Origin: Streptomyces sp. NBC_01451
GTDB lineage: Bacteria; Actinomycetota; Actinomycetes; Streptomycetales; Streptomycetaceae
Length of the DNA stretch: 64,000 nucleotides
Assembly (NCBI RefSeq): GCF_036227485.1
Contig: NZ_CP109479.1
Coordinates: 682,001 to 746,000 of the forward strand
Direction of reading: 5' to 3'
Shown here: positions 61,700-64,000 of the stretch, piece by piece
Layout of the letters: each line of letters starts with the position of its first letter
Position numbering within the stretch: the stretch's first letter is position 1
Notes under the pieces: model-generated
Databases searched by the model: none
The model's input: the letters and a program-made list of their open reading frames with translations, nothing else
What the model was told of the DNA's origin: nothing
Translations under genes and position numbers: made by a program

Positions 61700-64000
61700 T
61701 CAGAGCTCCAGCGCGAGCTCGCTCCACACCTGTTTGCCGCCGCTGACCGGGACGGTTCCCCAGCCGGCCGACATGGCTTCGACCAGGAGCATGCCCCGGC
61801 CGCCGGTGGCCTCCCAGCCCAGGTTCGTCGGTCTGATGGGTGTACGGGGCGAGTTGTCCGCGACGGCGACGCGCAGCCGGCCGTTGAAGAGGGTGAGGTC
61901 GAGACGGACCTGCCCGTCGGTGTGCACGAGGGCGTTGGTGACCAGCTCGGAGACGACGAGGAGGATCGTGTCCATGTTCTCCTGGACACCGGGTTCCCCC
62001 GCCACACCCCAGGTGCGCAGGGTGCGCCGGGTGAAGCGGCGGGCGTGCCGGACCGCCTCGGGCACCCGCCACACCGTCCAGCTCTCCCGCAGCGGGCGCC
62101 GTTCCATGCCGTCGTAGCGCAGCAGGAGCAGGGCCACGTCGTCGTTGCGGTTGGCGCCCGCGAGGAGGGCGTCGGCGACCAGGCCGAGGTGGGCGGGGTC
62201 GGCGGCCGCGAGGTCGGCGGCGAGGCCGTCGAGGCCGTCCTCGATGTCGGTCTGGGCGGACTCGACGAGGCCGTCGGTCGTGAGGGCGATCAGGGTGCCG
62301 GGCTGGAGGCGGAGCATGCTCATCGGGTAGTCGGCCCGGGCCAGCACTCCGAGCGGCGGGCCGACATCGGACTCGGTGATCTCGGTGGTGCCGTCGGGGT
62401 TGCGGACGACGGGGGGAAGGTGGCCGGCGCGGACGTACCAGGCGGTGCCCTCCTCCATGTCGACCTCGACGTAGCAGCAGGTGGCGAAGAGGTCGGTCTC
62501 CATGTCGACGAGGAGGCGGTTGGCGTGGGAGACGACGACGTCCGGCGGGTGGCCCTCGACGGCGTACGCGCGCAGGGCGGTGCGCATCTGGCCCATGAGG
62601 GTGGCGGCGCCCGCGTTGTGGCCCTGGACGTCGCCGATGACGAGGCCGACATGGTTGTCGGGGAGCGGGATCACGTCGTACCAGTCACCGCCGACCTCCA
62701 GGCCCTCGGTGGTCGGGAGGTAGCGGGCCTCGGCGACCCCGCCGGGCAGTCTGGGCAGGCGGCGGGGCAGCAGGGAGCGCTGGAGCATGCCGACGAGTTC
62801 GTGCTCGGCGTCGAAGGCGTGGGCGCGGGTCAGCGCCTGTCCGGCGAGGCCGGCGGCGGCGGTGAGCAGAGCGCGTTCGTCGGTGCCGAACTCGTGCGGG
62901 CTGTCCCACCCGATCAGGCAGATGCCGGCCATCCGCCCTCCGGCGGGCAGCGGCAGCACGGCGAGGCCGCCGGGGCCCACGCCGTCGAGCGCGGGCTCCA
63001 GTTCGGTACCGGCGGGCCAGATGGCGGCCCTGCCCTCGCGCAGGGCGGCGGCCAGCGTCGGCATGGAGCGGACGGGCGACTCGGGCCACTCGGAGCGCCA
63101 CTCCAGCCGCCACAGCTCGGGCCAGGACTCGGGTTCGGGCGGGTCGAGGACGGTGACGACGAGCCGTTCGTTGTCCAGTTCGGCGAGGGCGATCCGGTCG
63201 GCCCGCAGCGGTTCGCGCAGGGCGGTGACGACGGCCCGGCTGACGTCACGGACGGTCCCGGCGGTGGCGAGGGCGGCGGCGAGGCGCTGGACGCGGGCCA
63301 CGTCGGTGACACCGGAGCGCAGGGTGGAGGCGTCGCCGACCGTGCCCACGAGCCGGGCGGCCCGGCCCTCCCCGGCGGTCACGAGCCGCCCGCGCAGCCG
63401 CAGCCATCTCGGCGGGCCGGCGGGCTGGAGGACCCGGAACTCCAGTTCGCGGTCGCCGATGGACATGTGGTCGGCCTCGACGACGGACATCAGGGAGGGC
63501 AGGTCCTCGGGCACGGTCAGGCCGAGCAGGGTCTCGACCTTGCCGTCGAAGTCCGTCCGGTCGAGCGCGAACAGTTCGAGGAGTTCGTCGCCGACCTCGA
63601 CGCGCCCGCTGTCCATGGCCAGGCTGAACGCGCCGGCCGACAGTTCACCGGGGTCACCGGCGGCGGGCGGGGCGGGCCAGGCGACGGCTTCGGCGAGCAG
63701 TCCCAGGCAGTCCCGGGCGCCGTCGTCGAAGCCGCCGGGGCTCTCCGTCACGACGAGCAGACAGCCGCCGTCACCGACCGCCGCGCCGGCACGGACGGGC
63801 AGGGCCGCCAGGTGGACGGCACCGGCCGGCATCCGCCGGGACTCGGCGCACTCGGCGAGTTCGGCGGGGCCGAGCCAGACCGGCCGTCCGGTGCGGTGGG
63901 CGTCCGCGGCGGGCGAGTGGGCGGCCACGGGGTAGCTGTCGCGCAGGCCGTACAGCGTCCTCGGCACTCCGGCCGACTCGACGAGACACAGGACGTCACC
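61700..64000 (-). CDS. SpoIIE-type PP2C phosphatase with PAS/GAF and anti-sigma-like kinase domains (partial)
   Basis: The frame is open to the right edge of the window (11 more codons beyond the last possible start), so the N-terminus is missing; at least 766 residues are present. In order: GAF-like start ('LYGLRDSYPVAAHSP'), PAS ('MDSGRVEVGDELLELFALDR'), GAF, then the PP2C/SpoIIE domain ('VGGDWYDVIPLPDNHVGLVI', 'GDVQGHNAGAATLMGQMRTA') with metal Asp, and a C-terminal HATPase of RsbW type ('LLVVSELVTNALVHTDG', 'VADNSPRTP', 'GGRGMLLVEAM'). It should regulate a sigma factor by dephosphorylating an anti-anti-sigma factor. Confidence 0.92.
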   Translation of the reverse strand, partial: GDVLCLVESAGVPRTLYGLRDSYPVAAHSPAADAHRTGRPVWLGPAELAECAESRRMPAGAVHLAALPVRAGAAVGDGGCLLVVTESPGGFDDGARDCLGLLAEAVAWPAPPAAGDPGELSAGAFSLAMDSGRVEVGDELLELFALDRTDFDGKVETLLGLTVPEDLPSLMSVVEADHMSIGDRELEFRVLQPAGPPRWLRLRGRLVTAGEGRAARLVGTVGDASTLRSGVTDVARVQRLAAALATAGTVRDVSRAVVTALREPLRADRIALAELDNERLVVTVLDPPEPESWPELWRLEWRSEWPESPVRSMPTLAAALREGRAAIWPAGTELEPALDGVGPGGLAVLPLPAGGRMAGICLIGWDSPHEFGTDERALLTAAAGLAGQALTRAHAFDAEHELVGMLQRSLLPRRLPRLPGGVAEARYLPTTEGLEVGGDWYDVIPLPDNHVGLVIGDVQGHNAGAATLMGQMRTALRAYAVEGHPPDVVVSHANRLLVDMETDLFATCCYVEVDMEEGTAWYVRAGHLPPVVRNPDGTTEITESDVGPPLGVLARADYPMSMLRLQPGTLIALTTDGLVESAQTDIEDGLDGLAADLAAADPAHLGLVADALLAGANRNDDVALLLLRYDGMERRPLRESWTVWRVPEAVRHARRFTRRTLRTWGVAGEPGVQENMDTILLVVSELVTNALVHTDGQVRLDLTLFNGRLRVAVADNSPRTPIRPTNLGWEATGGRGMLLVEAMSAGWGTVPVSGGKQVWSELALEL

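Overview
The window is a chromosomal segment of a high-GC actinomycete, almost certainly a Streptomyces or close relative. The evidence is strong G/C bias at third codon positions, frequent GTG starts, XRE/DUF397 gene pairs, DUF574 methyltransferases, an ECF41 sigma factor, a mycothiol-dependent dehydrogenase and a SpoIIE-type phosphatase. I saw no rRNA, tRNA, CRISPR array, insertion sequence or phage block. All calls come from reading the sequence; no database search was run.

Layout. 1-5.8 kb: end of a secreted Calx-beta protein, an F420/PPOX-type enzyme, a DUF3800 protein, a DUF574 methyltransferase and a membrane-anchored trypsin-like protease. 5.9-11.7 kb: a ROK regulator divergent from a sugar ABC importer (two permeases, one binding lipoprotein, no ATPase) and a Gfo/Idh/MocA oxidoreductase. 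11.8-19 kb: an L,D-transpeptidase, SDR and DUF6624 genes, gene remnants, an XRE/DUF397 pair and a second DUF574 methyltransferase. 19-22.3 kb: an HSL-type esterase behind a 20-bp palindrome, and sigJ (ECF41) with its oxidoreductase partner, which has an ECF41-like promoter. 22.6-28.5 kb: an aromatic-acid transporter and an overlapping gntR-galB-galC-galD-VOC dioxygenase operon for the 4-oxalomesaconate branch of gallate or protocatechuate breakdown. 28.7-31.4 kb: a secreted dipeptidase-like protein with a discoidin domain, and a TetR regulator. 31.5-37.6 kb: a two-component system divergent from a flavin-transfer module (transmembrane ferric-reductase-like protein, a double FMN_bind protein and ApbE). 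37.6-39.4 kb: mycothiol-dependent formaldehyde detoxification. 39.4-40.8 kb: a CstR-like persulfide sensor with rhodanese and a broken metallo-hydrolase gene, with three similar operators.

40.8-47.2 kb is the most unusual region: a cytokinin (fas-like) cassette. A reduced transketolase-like gene is divergent from overlapping genes for an adenylate isopentenyltransferase, a cytokinin-dehydrogenase-like flavoprotein and a LOG phosphoribohydrolase fused to a polyketide-synthase-type acyltransferase domain. A fused ABC exporter follows. The LOG-acyltransferase fusion is the strongest candidate here for an undescribed system, perhaps making a modified cytokinin.

47.2-64 kb: a small secreted protein, an NTF2-like protein, FolD, TetR next to a secreted beta-propeller, a GH5 endoglycoceramidase-like enzyme, XdhC, a phosphoesterase, a large GT2 glycosyltransferase with rfbC, an rfbA-rfbB-rfbD-methyltransferase operon for dTDP-L-rhamnose, and a SpoIIE/PP2C phosphatase running off the right edge.
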